From: Asterella californica
Taxonomy: Eukaryota; Streptophyta; Marchantiopsida; Marchantiales; Aytoniaceae
Direction: 5' to 3'
DNA length: 64,000 nucleotides
NCBI GenBank assembly: GCA_036924285.1
Contig: JAYKYS010000002.1
Span: 868,001 to 932,000, forward strand
How positions within the stretch are numbered: the first letter of the stretch is position 1; every line of letters begins with the position of its first letter. The notes beneath the pieces are model-generated. The model made no database searches. It saw nothing but the letters and a program-made list of their open reading frames with translations, and was not told the origin of the DNA. A program made the translations under genes and the position numbers. Positions 37,475 to 49,590 of the stretch are shown in pieces.

Positions 37475-37510
37475 ATTTCGTCTTATACCGTTTACGGTAT
37501 AAGACGAAAT
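37475..37510. repeat. Perfect 17-bp hairpin
   Basis: Arms ATTTCGTCTTATACCGT (37475-37491) and ACGGTATAAGACGAAAT (37494-37510) are exact reverse complements with a 2-nt loop. It lies in AT-rich DNA with no gene nearby. It could be a cruciform-forming end of a transposon or a chance remnant. Confidence 0.85.
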
Positions 37511-40500
37511 TCAGCCAAGTGTAAACCAAAACCAGAGCAGAGTAGCATGCATTGCTTAAATTTAAAATATTAAATTATATTTTGACTTTAACATACTATT
37601 GGAGTAGCGAGTAGTGAGAAGATAAATAGATTCTTTACAGTTCCTCATTTACTCATTTTCGTCACTCATTCTTCAATTTTCACTGAATTAGTTTGGTCCC
37701 GTCCTCTCTTATTTCCACATATCTGCAAACAAACTTCATCCAAAATAATTAGTAAAGTAGAAGACTCGAATTTTGACTCGTTGTTCTCATGTGTCTTTTT
37801 CCGCTCTCTACGGAGGTCAGTTTGGATGCATACTGTAGCTTTCTTCTTTCTATGTTTTCCAAGCTGCAGAGTATGTGATTTGTGATCTTCACATGTGTAG
37901 ACAAGCATTTATTTTCATTTAATAGTAACATATTTTGGCGGTAATAATAAACGACAATAAGGTTAAGCCAAATCTTTACTTTTTACTATTGGATCCCTGG
38001 AGTGGATTCTCTAGAATTTGGAGTTATCCAGAGCTTGAAGATAGAAGTCAATAATACTATTCAAGTGGAATAAAAATTTGGAAATATCATTTGTTTCCAA
38101 ATGTTATTAAGGATCCAAAGTAAAGAACATTCCAAAATGCAGACATTGTGCAACTATTCATCTCGTTGTCAATTCAGTTTACTAAAGGTGTGATTGGTTT
38201 AAACATAATAGATTTCAACATCTAGTCAGTTGTGAATAAATTTCTCATTGGCTCCTATTGGTTGTGGGTATCGCAAAGTTTTCTTTATAGTATTGGTGTT
38301 AAATATTGACAAGTTGGTTTATTTTATATGTTTCCATGTTAGCTGTTATGTTTCCATTAAGTGTTAATGCTTTATTGATGTTATTTGTTTGTGAGACATG
38401 TAGTTGATATTGTCACATTAACGTATCGCTTTTTTTACCACATTGAATGTATGTCGTCATTTATTATATTGCTTTATTGTTAGTGATTATGTTTGAAACA
38501 TGTATGTTTTATCTCATCTATTATCGCGTTGGTTGTTATATCATCTTTTATTACTATTGCCATGTTGACGGTGTTTGCATGTGAGTCACATAAATGGTAT
38601 GGATATTGTTGTGTTAGCTTATTGTCTCTTTGTCACTTTGAATAACATCGTTAAGGATGTTGTTATTGGTCTTGTGTGTGAAACATGTGACTGTATAAAC
38701 TTTTAATAAAACAACGAACACAACAAACAACAAATAAATTTGATGACGACTCTGCATGTCAGATACCGTCTTGTCCTTTATGTGATTTTTTCTTTCACAT
38801 TCATCACGTTCGTATGTCCATTAGTCCATGTTGTTCTCTCTCTCTCTCTTGTGTAGACGACGTGGTATATCGATATTGTGTTAAGTTTTCCTGTTTGATT
38901 TGTGTGCAGCCATGCTGGTTTTAACTAATAATATATTGTACTTTTTTATAATTCATATTTTAAATAAATTATCAGTAAAGTATACCTTATACAAAAGAGA
39001 TTTATAATCTCTAATTCGCACATGATATAGTCAAATATGTTTTTTTATTTATTTCTTGTATTTACAAATAAAGTATACATAGTATGAAAGAGATAAATCT
39101 CATATTTGCACACTCTGCAGCTTTAATATAAAAAAAACAAAGTCTTCTATATTTCTTAGAACTAATTTTATTATTTTAATAAATTTTAGTATTAATGTTA
39201 ATACATCTCTGTACACCATTAGTTCATCATGTATTTCCATTATTACCTACATACTAAGACATACAAACTTTCTACGCTATAGAATAAGTTTTTATATATC
39301 TATTCGAAGTTTTCTGAATGTATATACTTTCAAATAGCTTATATACCAATGATTGCTGAAATAAAACTGCACAATAGCTCACAATAGAATTTTAAAAAAT
39401 TAAACAACAATAATTATACTTAGATGTTCAAACCAAAAAATTTACAATTCCCTCTAGGTACCATAGAATTGAGGTGTGGTCAAGAGAAATTCTCATACAA
39501 CCTATTTCATACTTAGAACTTGACTGAAAACAAAACACAAAAAATCGGCAACATTACAAATATCTAGAGATTGATTGTAACAAAGTGCTCTTTCTCATAC
39601 TTTTGTGATCATGGTCAACCCACATTGATCTTCTTGCAAATGTGCAATAAGAAGATGAGTAAATCTTACAAGCTAACAAATCTCTTTCACATGTATGATT
39701 GTAGTGTCTGATATATAGTTGATGATAAAACAACGGGAAGGTTACGAATGACCTAGAAAAATACAAATCGACATTGTTACAGATCAAAACCAAACCATCA
39801 AATCTCCACCAAATCAGTAACTCTACTTATACAAATCAGTGCGTGTTTGTTTTGATGACACTATCAAACACTCGGATATTAAAGGAGCGGTGAAGAAGAT
39901 ATAGATGATAAACTTTTCATTGATCTGGATAAGTAGAGCTGCACATTCCACTGATGAATCAATTCCATAGAAGAGGAGGTGTTACTTAGAACAAGCGCAT
40001 ATATAGATTGTAAATTCAGGATGAAACAACATTCATTAAAAGCTGACACGCAAGCTAATGTAGCAAGTATTCAACAAATAGACGATGAAAGATTAGCAGC
40101 AAGGTGAACCTCTTGAAATCCTCATGCACTCAAGCACAAGAATGAGAGCAGCGAAGGAGAGAAGCTCAAGAGCTCCATGCACTTACAACACTGTATGCTA
40201 GCAACTACATGTATGTAGCACAACTAACAACGCAGATGCAAAAGAGAACAACAAGATGGAAAAGCTCAAAGAGCTCAAGGATGATACCATTCACTTTCAC
40301 TTTACATCTTCTACACGAGATGATAAGCTAACGTTCAGTTTTGTAACTCACATGGCACTAGGAACGATGCTTTATACGAGAGTCAGTTGTTGGACTCGCG
40401 TTGCGATATGATGCTTTAGGCTCATCTTAGCTTTAATTCCTTAATTGTAAACTATCATTAGACCTTATCATAACGACTTGTTGCATCAACGCGCATTGAA

Positions 40501-41889
40501 GTTCTGAAGTTGTGTTCCATCGGTGATAAATCATCTCCTCTTGTCTCCTCTTTTCCTTACATGAATAGGAGTAAATTGTTCTGTCTCCTTATTGCTGTAG
40601 GTATACGACAGAGCTTCACAGTTTTTACATCTGTGACTCTATGTGAGCATTAACTACTCATCGACTACTTATCTTGAACACAAGTGTGTGACCTAGAAAG
40701 TTGAGTTCTCAAACTGGTGCAATTTCCATCATGCAGTTTGGCTTGTTCTTAGTGTTCTAGAGAGAGATAGTGAGGTATGATGTGGTTGTGTGTTCTTAAT
40801 ATGCATTCGGTTATGTTCTATCATTGTAGATACTAATGGTTTCCAAAAAATGTAAGGAAGTTAATTTATATACCTACTGGAATTTACAAATCAAGGAGAG
40901 TGAACTAAATTAAGAGACGAAAAGAAGAAGAAATGCGGGTATAACCATGCTACTCTAGGTGTGAGTAACACCACTATATTTCTAAGTTTTGGCTAAAGAT
41001 TGTCATAATTGTACAAGATTGTGGATTGTATGTTAAATCGTAATCATTAATCGATCCCATGGCTGTTGTTTTATGGATCTCATGTAAAACAACCCAAGAG
41101 GAAATCTAATTCAACATGATCTTGAAAACAGCGATGTCCAAGTGTCGTCTTTGAGTCTATAGGTAGACTATAAATCATGTTGTGTGTGTTGATGATTATT
41201 CGTCCTATGCGATAAAAAAACATTGATGGGAGTTGATGGGACGGCTTTGGAGACCAAGGAGATCTAAGTAAGGTCGATGGTGACAATCTATCAATGTGTA
41301 ATGATTTGACAAGCATTTTGTAGTGCTTTTCGTGTGTAATATGAAATATAAATACAGCATTAGGAACTATGAGATGCATGTTTTGTAAAGCTGCACATTT
41401 ACTGCTAACATGCTTTTGTGTAACTCAAATAGTTGTTCAGCAAATGAAACTTGAAACTTTATGTACACATTGGTGGCCAAGGCATGTTAAGAAAGAACAA
41501 TACACTATGCATTCTTCATTCCGTGACATATTGATCACAATCAAGGTTTGAACTTTCGCTTTATATTTGAGAGCTTTTATTGGAAGTTGGCATAAATATA
41601 GGGGTTAATCAAAGTGATGCCGTATCATAAATTCTTCCCAAACTCATGCTCTCTATCATTTTAGATCGTGGAATGTTTTCTTTGCAGATATGTTCTTCAT
41701 CTCACTAGTGTTTCCAAGACGGTGTGTATAGGAAGTGCATGTGAAGCTGCCAACATGAGATGTTTGAGAGTTAACTCAAACAATATAGGTGATTGTGCAA
41801 AAATGATGCACAATTATTATTTGGTTTTAGCCAGTCTGATTGATAGATTAGTAGTTTTCATACATGTTGTATGGAGATGAGGTAGGTTT
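37511..41889. other. AT-rich gene-poor region
   Basis: About 4.4 kb with no recognisable gene. It contains a short CT dinucleotide run (38835-38849), many short AT-rich direct repeats, and only small open frames. It probably consists of decayed transposon DNA. Confidence 0.45.
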
Positions 41890-41894
41890 GAGAT

Positions 41895-42158
41895 TGTTGG
41901 AAATGGACTGCTAATAGAATAGACTAAGGTAAAACTCTAAGTCACGGCATAAGGACAGTATGAGAGTGTGAGGAGAGCTCCTCAAGAGAGTGTAGGCAAA
42001 ACCAAGTAAGTAGATACTCAATAATGTACAATGGCCTTCAGCCAGAATAATATACCTTGGGGTCTTGGCCTTGGTGACCTTACGAAAGGTCACCATCCTA
42101 AAAGCCTGAACTGCTTACTGCTAAGAGGGGTATTCACACTACGTACGGTATTCTAACA
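41895..42158 (-). repeat. Copia 3' LTR
   Basis: A 264-bp LTR, the downstream copy in the element's own direction. A purine-rich stretch (CTGAGTGGGAG on the minus strand, 42159-42169) abuts it and is the likely polypurine tract. Confidence 0.95.
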
Positions 42159-42193
42159 CTCCCACTCAGTAACAGTTCGGATAAAAATATTTC

Positions 42194-43097
42194 TTAGCTA
42201 GAAAACATTCCTAGCTTCGGTAGTAGATAGTCCAACTTGGGAGCTGGTAAGCTCTTTGTCAGAATATCTGCAACCATGTCCTCAGTAGGACAATATCTAA
42301 CTTCTATAACTTTTCCAGCGACGTGATCTTTGATGAAGTGATATCGGATGTCGATGTGCTTCGTACGGTCGTAGAACTTGCTAGTGTCGACAAGAGCCAT
42401 AGCACTTTGGTTGTCACAATATGTAACGGTCGGCTCCTTGTCATGCAATCCGATGTCGGTCAGGAGCTGACGTAACCAGATTGTCTCTGAGCAGCTCGTG
42501 CTAAGAGCTACGTATTCTGCCTCTGTACTTGACAAGGCTACTGACTTCTGTCTTTTGGAGGACCAACTGATGGCTCCTCCAGAGTAGATGAAGCAATGTC
42601 CTGATGTGGATCGTCTTGTCTCCGCATGTCCTCCCCAATCAGCATCGGTGTAACCGAATAGAGAGTAAGGCTGGGGTGAGTGAGCATACTCAAGGTACAA
42701 ATTTAAAGTTCCCTTGATGTAACGGAAAACTCGCTTCATAGCGGCAATGTGCTTAGGTCCAGGACTACTCATGAACTGGGAGAGTACACTAATGGGATAA
42801 GACAAATCAGGACGAGTACATACTGCAGCCCAATTAATAGAGCCGGCTGCACTCTGGTAAGGATAACTATTGCATAGCTTCTTTTCATCCTCAGTGACAG
42901 GGGAGTCATCCGAAGAAAGTTTCTCACCTGTAACTAGAGGGGTGCTTACAGGTTTGCAGTCCTGTAAGCCAAACTGAAATAGTTTCTGTGTCAAATACAA
43001 AGTTTGACTAAGTCTGATAGTGCCAGAAGATGGATCACGGTTAATTTCAGTGCTAAGGCAATGATGGACTGGACCGATGTCAGTCATGCTGAACCGT
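42194..43097 (-). pseudogene. Copia pol, end of reverse transcriptase and RNase H
   Basis: It reads MTDIGPVHHCLSTEI and then RPDLSYPISVLSQFM, the C-terminal RT part. RNase H follows, with its catalytic marks in YTDADW, STEAEY and CDNQSA and the conserved TKHIDIRYHFI. The stop at 42194 lies 35 bases from the LTR. The frame is cut off from the rest of the RT by the nested element; on either side of it the codons continue in register when one copy of the target duplication is ignored. Confidence 0.93.
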
Positions 43098-45119
43098 TGT
43101 CGTGTCGTGGACCGGCTCTTACCTGAAATTCAAACTTCGATGCTTGTCACTCCAAAGTCACTCATGAGAAGACAAGCTAGGCCCCAGCTTATGGGTTTTT
43201 GGCACCACTTCGAATCTTCATTTTTATCGCACCAGTGGATAGAGCTCCTTGTCAGCTTTCCATAGGCACTTCATCTACTTCGTTTGGACGCCTAGTGGAG
43301 AAGTTACAGGACTCGAAAGATGGAGAAAATAAGCTAGGCCCCAGCTTACGGGTTTTTGGCACCACTTCGGATCTTCGTTCTTATCGCACCAGTGGATAGA
43401 GCTCCTTGTCAGCATTACATAGGCACTTTGTCTACTTCGTTTGGACGCATAGTGAAGGAGTTACAGGACTCGAAAGATGGAGGAAACAAGCTAGGCCCCA
43501 GCTTACGAGCTTTTGGCGCAACTTCGGATCTTTACTTTTATTGCATAGATGGATAGAGCTCGTTGTCAGCTTTCCATGGGCATCTTGTTTATTTCGTTTG
43601 GACATCCAGAGAAGAAGTTATGCGATTCGGAAAAAGGTAAAATCAAGCTAGGCCCCTAGTTACTTGCTGACTGGGTATTTAGGGCTTCAGGCGTTATATC
43701 AAACACGCAAGGGGCCTGCTTCTTATTATTGAGGGTTGAACTTCGTACGTACAGACTGTAACAAGGGGGCTGCTTAAGGGGTTTGCTTGCGTCTGCGACC
43801 TGTCAACGGACGGTGCGGGAGATTTGGAAGTCCAATGCAAACGCGCAAGGCGTCGTTGGGTTCAGATCTGTGCAGGCTACGCACTGGTTCAAACGGTTTG
43901 GGAAGAGATGGATCAGGGAGTGCGTACTGAGTGAAATTGAGACGCATGAAGCAGATTTGGAGTTTTCAGTTACCTGTGAAGGAGAGTTGGACCGTTCGGA
44001 CCGTTCCGGAGTCCAAACTTGCTGTCCTTGGATCCATCGGGATCAGAACATCGAGTTCTACAGGAAATTGAAGACGATACCAGTTTTCATCGGGCGGTTT
44101 GGAAGTTCTGAGTGAAATTGGCTCGCAGGGAAACGCTTACATCAGATTTTCGTTCACCTGCGACCTGAGGTTGGGCTGTTCTTCGCGATCGGTGAGCCAA
44201 GCTCTTCGTTCTTGGTGCCTACGCGATCAGGGAGTCTTCATCTACTCATAGGAGAAGACCGTGTGCAGATTGGATTGTTGGTTTGGGTGTGGTGAGCGAG
44301 TTTGAGCCGCAGGGAGCCAATTTACGTCAGTTTTTTGCAACCTGCGATCAAATTTCTTGCGTGGTTTTGCAAGGGGAACTCCAAACGGCTTGTTTGGAGT
44401 CTCGTTGGGTTCAGGGTAGCTAGATCTATCTGCCAGCGAAGACGGATATCAGTTTGGACGATCCGTTTGTGCGGTGTGAGCGATTTTAAGCCGGAGGGAG
44501 GAGTTTTTGGAGATTCGGTCACCTGCGACCAAAAATCGGCGATATCTCGGCTGTTGGGAGTCGGATCTGAAGGTTTCTTGGGTTAACGGAGTCAGCGGAG
44601 GAGACCCTATCGACATCTGAAGTCCGTTCAGCGAAAGGAGGAAGTCCACAGATAGGCCTTTTTCGGTTTCTTCGCTACGGGTTTTGCTCTTTTGAGTTCG
44701 TTAGAGTTCTGGTTGGCTGTACACAGCTTGTGATAGCTAGCTTTAGCTAAGAACTTGTACATGGATGTGATTTGGACTTGGGTTTGGATCGTGTGATACT
44801 GTTGTGGCTCTGTTTGTTAGCAAAGGGAAGTTTCTCTTGCTTTGAGCTACGCTTCGGTGTTTTCGGGTCAAGGTTGCGATTCAAGGGTTGTTTTCAAGGG
44901 CTTTTGAAGCAGGTTACAGACTGCTCTGGTCTGGTTTTCAGTTCTGTGCTCTTAAGAGAAAGAGCCGGCAGTGTACATACATTTGGGAGTGGTATATATC
45001 GCAGCATTCGCTTTCGTGGTTGTTTTTTCTCTGTCTTGTCTCTGTTTCAGCACACAACATCTCCACAGCCAGGAACCTCGCGTTTTCCTGGACATCCTTC
45101 ACGCAATATCCGACACGAT
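43098..45119 (+). repeat. 5' LTR of the nested element
   Basis: It is 2,022 bp long. Near its start it has three 157-bp tandem units. Several open frames of 60-122 codons inside it are repeated identically in the other LTR; they show no domain and are not called genes. After the LTR, a TGGTGAACTC stretch at about 45,123 could be the primer-binding site. Confidence 0.93.
43174..43650 (+). repeat. 157-bp tandem repeat in 5' LTR
   Basis: Units begin AAGCTAGGCCCCAGCTTA at 43174, 43331 and 43488, and a shortened fourth begins at 43645. Each contains GGATAGAGCTC and TTCGTTTGGAC. Position near the start of the LTR (U3) suggests an enhancer array, as in other LTR elements; that role is inferred. Confidence 0.9.
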
Positions 45120-45266
45120 ACGGTGGTGAACTCGACGTGAAGGTCCGGGGTGGAGATTTGTGTGTTAGAACTTGGAAGAGGAGATCAACAATCATGAACG
45201 AGGATGAAGATGGGTATGATTGTTCGGGTGGATGCTGTGGACCTGGGATGATGGATTTATAGACGA

Positions 45267-46892
45267 TTGGGATCATGGGAGGATGGGAGGATGGGACGAG
45301 CCATGACTATGGACGAGATGGACGGATCAGAGGGTATACCAGGGATGCAGTTTGATGCAGCAACTGCACGATTGTTTCAAGCCTTCACTTTGTTTATGCG
45401 ACAAGAGCAAGAGAACCAACAAAAGGAGGCTTTGGGGAAGAAGGCGCTTGGAAGGGTGATCGACAAGTTTGATCTTTTTGGTGGGAGGGACATCTCTGAG
45501 TACTTGAGATGTTACAAGATGGAGATGGATTTAGATCAGGTACCGGAGAAGGAGATGATCGAGACGTTCGAACTCGCTGCAGTGCCTGAGATAAGGGAGC
45601 ATGTGAAAGGTCTAGCAAAGCGTTTTGGGAGGAACTGGGATACATTTTCACATGCACTAATGGAGGAGTATTTCTTGGGAAACTCAGATCGAGTAACCAA
45701 GAAATCGTTTTTGGAATGGGTCAATCGATCCAACAAGGGTTTACAGCCTACAGAGCTGTTAAAGGAGTTTGAGAGACAATTCTCTCAACTACCTCGGGTG
45801 GACAAGCTAACCTTGGAGAGCTACAAGACAGAGTTGTTTCTTCAAGCTGCTGATGAACCATGGCAAGAGCGGTTGGAGCTACTTCTGGAGGATGGAGAGG
45901 AAGAAGAAGGATTGACAAGAAATTGGGAGGTTGTGCATGAAGCTGTTGAGCTTCTTGTCCGGAGACAGACAAGGGAAAGGGTTACAAGGTTGACACCTGC
46001 AGCGTTGACTACCACACCAGTTCTGGTAGTATCTGAGCCTCAACCTCCAGTTGTGGTTGTAGAGGAGAAGGATCCAACCATCGAGGACCTACAGCAAAAG
46101 ATGCAAGATCTGCAAGCTAAGGTTACTAGGTTGGAGGATAAGGGATCATCGAGTGAGATGGTGCTTGTACACAAACCAGCTTGGGTACATCATTGCATGT
46201 GGTGTGATGGTTTTGATCATCAACTGGACGATTGCATCGACTTTGTAGAGTCTTTGCAACGTGGGGTTATTTCTTGGGAGGATGAAAAGGTTGCATTCAC
46301 AAGTACGGGTACTCTCCTTCAAGCCAACGTTGGTAAAGGAGGGATGAAGAAGTTTATGGATGATTATCTTGCGGCACATGCAGTTGTAGCTATCGAAGCT
46401 ACAAGTTATGGTGCTAGGATGGAGGAGATTGAGCATGATCTCCATATGGATGATTGGGATGAGCATGTGGATCCAAGCGAGCTCAGGTTGGATACTGCAT
46501 CCACGATGCAGAGTGAGAAGAAGAGACAAGAAGAGACTTCTTCAGGGAAGCAAGCTGAGGAGGATAAGGTTCAACATGAGATTATCCTTCCTGAACAGGC
46601 AATGAAGGACGATCCTTCACAACCGGAGGAGATGGTTGACGTGCAGATAGTAGACGTGGGTGATCTGGTTGCAGACAAACAACAACCAGATGCAGAGATT
46701 ATGATGATGGATGTGAAGGGAGGTTGGAAGGAGTGCATTCGAGATGCAAAGGTTGGGTTCATTTCACGGGAGGTCTTGGGTGCAACTTCAAGGGAAGTCC
46801 ATGATGTCACCATTGACATCATCAAGGACAAACGACTTGCTGAGGGCGAAGGAGAATGGACGGATGCTATCGAGGCTACGGGTATAGGATGA
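45267..46892 (+). CDS. Gag-like protein of the nested element
   Basis: An intact 541-aa frame between the LTRs. The first half has the helical retrotransposon capsid pattern (FGGRDISEYLRCYKMEMDLD, AVPEIREHVKGLAKRFGRNW, FERQFSQLPRVDKLTLESYK). A Val/Pro-rich linker and a short coiled coil (IEDLQQKMQDLQAKVTRLED) follow. Next comes a single zinc knuckle of the CX2CX4HX4C type (CMWCDGFDHQLDDC, about residues 312-325). The last 200 residues are acidic and of unknown fold. Gag forms the virus-like particle that packages element RNA. No pol frame follows, so the element must borrow enzymes. Intactness agrees with the young LTRs. Confidence 0.85.
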   Translation: MGSWEDGRMGRAMTMDEMDGSEGIPGMQFDAATARLFQAFTLFMRQEQENQQKEALGKKALGRVIDKFDLFGGRDISEYLRCYKMEMDLDQVPEKEMIETFELAAVPEIREHVKGLAKRFGRNWDTFSHALMEEYFLGNSDRVTKKSFLEWVNRSNKGLQPTELLKEFERQFSQLPRVDKLTLESYKTELFLQAADEPWQERLELLLEDGEEEEGLTRNWEVVHEAVELLVRRQTRERVTRLTPAALTTTPVLVVSEPQPPVVVVEEKDPTIEDLQQKMQDLQAKVTRLEDKGSSSEMVLVHKPAWVHHCMWCDGFDHQLDDCIDFVESLQRGVISWEDEKVAFTSTGTLLQANVGKGGMKKFMDDYLAAHAVVAIEATSYGARMEEIEHDLHMDDWDEHVDPSELRLDTASTMQSEKKRQEETSSGKQAEEDKVQHEIILPEQAMKDDPSQPEEMVDVQIVDVGDLVADKQQPDAEIMMMDVKGGWKECIRDAKVGFISREVLGATSREVHDVTIDIIKDKRLAEGEGEWTDAIEATGIG

Positions 46893-47563
46893 TGGGTAAG
46901 GATGGCTTACAGGGGAGAAGCCATTGTTGAAGGTGATTTGTGTTGGGAGGATGATGCTTGGGGGATTGTAAATATTTTCAGGGAGATTGTGAGGATTTTC
47001 AGAAGAAGATATCAGGGAGGATGATGGTTGAGGAAGATACTATTCTACAGCGAGACAATGATGGTTGCAGTTGAGGATTCTGGTTGCAGCAGTGTGGTTC
47101 TTTTTTTTCAGAAAACAAAAAAGAGAGTTGGATAGGTACGATGACATGTACAGACTTGAGGTTGAGGGTTCTAGTCAGATATATGATGGTGATTGCGTTG
47201 ACGGATGATGTCTACTACGACACTTGGGTCACAAACCTCGACGATGAGGTTCTACAGGACGGATGGAAGACAATTCTATGGTATGATGGGTTATTCTTTC
47301 TATGTCTTCGCATATTGAAGATGTGTAGATTTAGAGGGGGTGATTGGATGGGAGATTCGAGGAGAAAGTCAATGAGCATGGATCTAAGGAGGATCATGGC
47401 AGGGTAGCAACTTCAAGATGACGATCGAGTTGCGGACTTGAGGATGAGGTTGATTGAGATGGGAGGGAGGATAACAAGATGAGAATGATTGTGCGTGCCG
47501 GTCCACTCCTTGGTTGGTATCTCTGGTGCATACCGGAGGATGCACAGGTTTGGAAGGGGTGGA
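46893..47563 (+). other. Nested element, region between gag and 3' LTR
   Basis: About 670 bases with no recognisable domain, rich in GA and GGAGGATGA-like words. Two short frames overlap on opposite strands. A purine-rich stretch, GGAAGGGGTGGA (about 47552-47563), directly before the LTR fits a polypurine tract. Confidence 0.6.
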
Positions 47564-49585
47564 TGTCGTGTCGTGGACCGGCTCTTACCTGAAATTCAAA
47601 CTTCGATGCTTGTCACTCCAAAGTCACTCATGAGAAGACAAGCTAGGCCCCAGCTTATGGGTTTTTGGCACCACTTCGAATCTTCATTTTTATCGCACCA
47701 GTGGATAGAGCTCCTTGTCAGCTTTCCATAGGCACTTCATCTACTTCGTTTGGACGCCTAGTGGAGAAGTTACAGGACTCGAAAGATGGAGAAAATAAGC
47801 TAGGCCCCAGCTTACGGGTTTTTGGCACCACTTCGGATCTTCGTTCTTATCGCACCAGTGGATAGAGCTCCTTGTCAGCATTCCATAGGCACTTTGTCTA
47901 CTTCGTTTGGACGCATAGTGAAGGAGTTATAGGACTCAAAAGATGGAGAAAACAAGCTAGGCCCCAGCTTACGAGCTTTTGGCGCAACTTCGGATCTTTA
48001 CTTTTATTGCATAGATGGATAGAGCTCGTTGTCAGCTTTCCATGGGCATCTTGTTTATTTCGTTTGGACATCCAGAGAAGAAGTTATGCGATTCGGAAAA
48101 AGATAAAATCAAGCTAGGCCCCTAGTTACTTGCTGACTGGGTATTTAGGGCTTCAGGCGTTATATCAAACACGCAAGGGGCCTGCTTCTTATTATTGAGG
48201 GTTGAACTTCGTACGTACAGACTGTAACAAGGGGGCTGCTTAAGGGGTTTGCTTGCGCCTGCGACCTGTCAACGGACGGTGCGGGAGATTTGGAAGTCCA
48301 ATGCAAACGCGCAAGGCGTCGTTGGGTTCAGATTTGTGCAGGCTACGCACTGGTTCAAACGGTTTGGGAAGAGATGGATCAGGGAGTGCGTACTGAGTGA
48401 AATTGAGACGCAGGAAGCAGATTTGGAGTTTTCAGTTACCTGTGAAGGAGAGTTGGACCGTTCGGGCCGTTCCGGAGTCCAAACTTGCTGTCCTTGGATC
48501 CATCGGGATCAGAACATCGAGTTCTACAGGAAATTGAAGACGATACCAGTTTTCATCGGGCGGTTTGGAAGTTCTGAGTGAAATTGGCTCGCAGGGAAAC
48601 GCTTACATCAGATTTTCGTTCACCTGCGACCTGAGGTTGGGCTGTTCTTCGCGATCGGTGAGCCAAGCTCTTCGTTCTTGGTGCCTACGCGATCAGGGAG
48701 TCTTCATCTACTCATAGGAGAAGACCGTGTGCAGATTGGATTGTTGGTTTGGGTGTGGTGAGCGAGTTTGAGCCGCAGGGAGCCAATTTACGTCAGTTTT
48801 TTGCAACCTGCGATCAAATTTCTTGCGTGGTTTTGCAAGGGGAACTCCAAACGGCTTGTTTGGAGTCTCGTTGGGTTCAGGGTAGCTAGATCTATCTGCC
48901 AGCGAAGACGGATATCAGTTTGGACGATCCGTTTGTGCGGTGTGAGCGATTTTAAGCCGGAGGGAGGAGTTTTTGGAGATTCGGTCACCTGCGACCAAAA
49001 ATCGGCGATATCTCGGCTGTTGGGAGTCGGATCTGAAGGTTTCTTGGGTTAACGGAGTCAGCGGAGGAGACCCTATCGACATCTGAAGTCCGTTCAGCGA
49101 AAGGAGGAAGTCCACAGATAGGCCTTTTTCGGTTTCTTCGCTACGGGTTTTGCTCTTTTGAGTTCGTTAGAGTTCTGGTTGGCTGTACACAGCTTGTGAT
49201 AGCTAGCTTTAGCTAAGAACTTGTACATGGATGTGATTTGGACTTGGGTTTGGATCGTGTGATACTGTTGTGGCTCTGTTTGTTAGCAAAGGGAAGTTTC
49301 TCTTGCTTTGAGCTACGCTTCGGTGTTTTCGGGTCAAGGTTGCGATTCAAGGGTTGTTTTCAAGGGCTTTTGAAGCAGGTTACAGACTGCTCTGGTCTGG
49401 TTTTCAGTTCTGTGCTCTTAAGAGAAAGAGCCGGCAGTGTACATACATTTGGGAGTGGTATATATCGCAGCATTCGCTTTCGTGGTTGTTTTTTCTCTGT
49501 CTTGTCTCTGTTTCAGCACACAACATCTCCACAGCCAGGAACCTCGCGTTTTCCTGGACATCCTTCACGCAATATCCGACACGAT
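47564..49585 (+). repeat. 3' LTR of the nested element
   Basis: The 2,022-bp copy of 43098-45119. Its 157-bp units lie at 47640-48116. Differences from the 5' LTR cluster in the first half and are mostly transitions. It is followed by the ACCGT duplication and then by Copia RT sequence. Confidence 0.93.
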
Positions 49586-49590
49586 ACCGT

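Larger units (their letters stand above)
43098..49585 (+). mobile_element. Young gag-only LTR retrotransposon nested in Copia RT
   Basis: It has two directly repeated 2,022-bp LTRs (43098-45119 and 47564-49585) around a 2.44-kb interior, flanked by ACCGT at 43093-43097 and 49586-49590. I count about nine differences between the LTRs by eye, so they are more than 99% identical and the insertion is recent. The LTR starts TGTCGTGTCG and ends with the near-complement CGACACGAT; the exact 3' end is uncertain by one or two bases (TSD of 4 or 5 bp). The interior has one gag-like gene and no protease, RT or integrase. It matches the class called TR-GAG, which depends on enzymes made by other elements. 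Confidence 0.93.

Noticed and set aside
43783..45262. Open frames of 94-124 codons inside the nested element's LTR, repeated at 48249-49675
   Set aside because: They are duplicated only because the LTRs are duplicated. They show no domain and lie in regulatory LTR DNA.
49404..49590. C-terminal part of the RT frame beyond 49,590
   Set aside because: It is LTR sequence read through by chance after the insertion site, not Copia protein.
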